A stretch of 64,000 bases of DNA, taken from assembly GCA_028285495.1 (NCBI GenBank), contig JANQPB010000006.1, forward strand, positions 372,001 through 436,000, written 5' to 3'. Under the pieces are notes generated by a model. The model had not been told where the DNA came from, did not search any database, and worked only from the letters and a program-made list of their open reading frames with translations. Both the position numbers and the translations under genes were made by a program. The DNA is from Acidimicrobiales bacterium. GTDB taxonomy: Bacteria > Actinomycetota > Acidimicrobiia > Acidimicrobiales > SZUA-35. Numbering within the stretch: position 1 is the first letter of the stretch; each line of letters opens with the position of its first letter. Positions 63,581-64,000 of the stretch are shown piece after piece.

Positions 63581-64000
63581 GGATCGTCCACCAACCCGAA
63601 CTTCTCCTTCAGGACCGTGTGGAAGTCACGGTCGCCCTTCACGAGGAACCTGGCGGTTCGATCGGCGGCCCGGCAGATGACCGACTGGCCGGGCTGGAGC
63701 TCGACGACGTTGCGGCCGTCGAGCGACACCACCCCGGGGCGGTAGCCGAGGACGGTGAGGCGGATCTCGGTTGTCGGCGCCAGCACCATCGACCGGTCGA
63801 AGACCACGTGGGCCGCCACCGGCGTGAGGAGCAGGGCCTCGAAGTCGGGCTCGACGATCGGGCCGCCGGCCGACAGCGAGTAGGCGGTGCTGCCGGTCGG
63901 GGTCGACACGATGAGACCGTCGGCGAGGTAGTCGCTGAACGGCTCGCCGCCGATCCAGACCAGCACCTCGACCGAGCGGCCGCTCTCGGATCGGGAGACC
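63571..64000 (-). CDS. nadK: NAD kinase (5' end outside window)
   Basis: The C-terminal 142 residues are present; the start lies beyond 64000. DGLIVSTPTGSTAYSLSAGGPIV is the family signature, followed by LTPVAAHVVFDRSMVLAP and the closing RADRTARFLVKGDRDFH region. Phosphorylates NAD to NADP. Upstream of and overlapping recN. Confidence 0.95.
   Translation of the reverse strand, partial: VSRSESGRSVEVLVWIGGEPFSDYLADGLIVSTPTGSTAYSLSAGGPIVEPDFEALLLTPVAAHVVFDRSMVLAPTTEIRLTVLGYRPGVVSLDGRNVVELQPGQSVICRAADRTARFLVKGDRDFHTVLKEKFGLVDDPCS

Overview
The window is high-GC actinobacterial chromosome. The best guess, from gene content and not tested by any search, is an Acidimicrobiia/Ilumatobacter-like organism. 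Coding is dense, many genes overlap by ATGA, GTGA or TGATG junctions, GTG and TTG starts are common, and several operon-leading genes look leaderless. The right half follows, right to left on the minus strand, the old actinobacterial order nadK-recN-pyrG-NUDIX-scpA-scpB-rluB-cmk-der known from mycobacteria, broken up by inserted cassettes.

Layout. 1-2.9 kb (minus): a coupled acyl-CoA operon with a PHP-domain protein (cut by the window edge), a DUF35 protein, a thiolase-like protein and an alpha/beta hydrolase that has lost its triad. A crotonase lies divergently at 3.0 kb. 4.0-9.5 kb: a complete peptide/nickel-type ABC importer. 9.5-20.4 kb: a CobW GTPase, a YtcJ-like amidohydrolase, a soluble PAS-chemoreceptor, a flavoprotein, an ECF sigma/anti-sigma/YbjQ operon, lipoproteins, an SMP-30-like secreted protein, an M28-like protein and a methyltransferase.

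21.27-29.28 kb is the highlight: an approximately 8 kb integrated island at tRNA-Pro(GGG). A 42-bp copy of the tRNA 3' end marks the far end, and short ATGTATG/CTGCATAC-type repeats lie just inside both ends. The G+C content is visibly lower than in the flanks. It carries only defence genes: a CBASS operon (CD-NTase, one E2-E1-JAB protein that combines Cap2 and Cap3, and a DUF4297-SAVED nuclease of Cap4 type) and, divergently, an AAA ATPase coupled to an RloB/TOPRIM-like protein. No integrase is visible.

29.4-45.8 kb: a zinc-ribbon membrane protein, a SpoIIE-type phosphatase, der, a DUF512 radical-SAM protein, a three-gene lipid-modification operon (FAD oxidoreductase, DUF1365, cyclopropane-synthase-like methyltransferase), ispH, then plsC-like, cmk, tyrA, aroH, rluB, scpB and scpA (one direction, mostly coupled), and trpS. 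45.8-55.4 kb: a large secreted beta-propeller protein, a lipoprotein, and a branched-chain amino-acid-type ABC importer (permeases, ATPases and, on the other strand beyond a strong terminator, its binding protein). 55.6-64 kb: HD, NUDIX and pyrG in a coupled operon, an AcuI/YhdH-like reductase, a serine hydrolase, an AcpH-like protein, recN, and nadK cut by the right edge.
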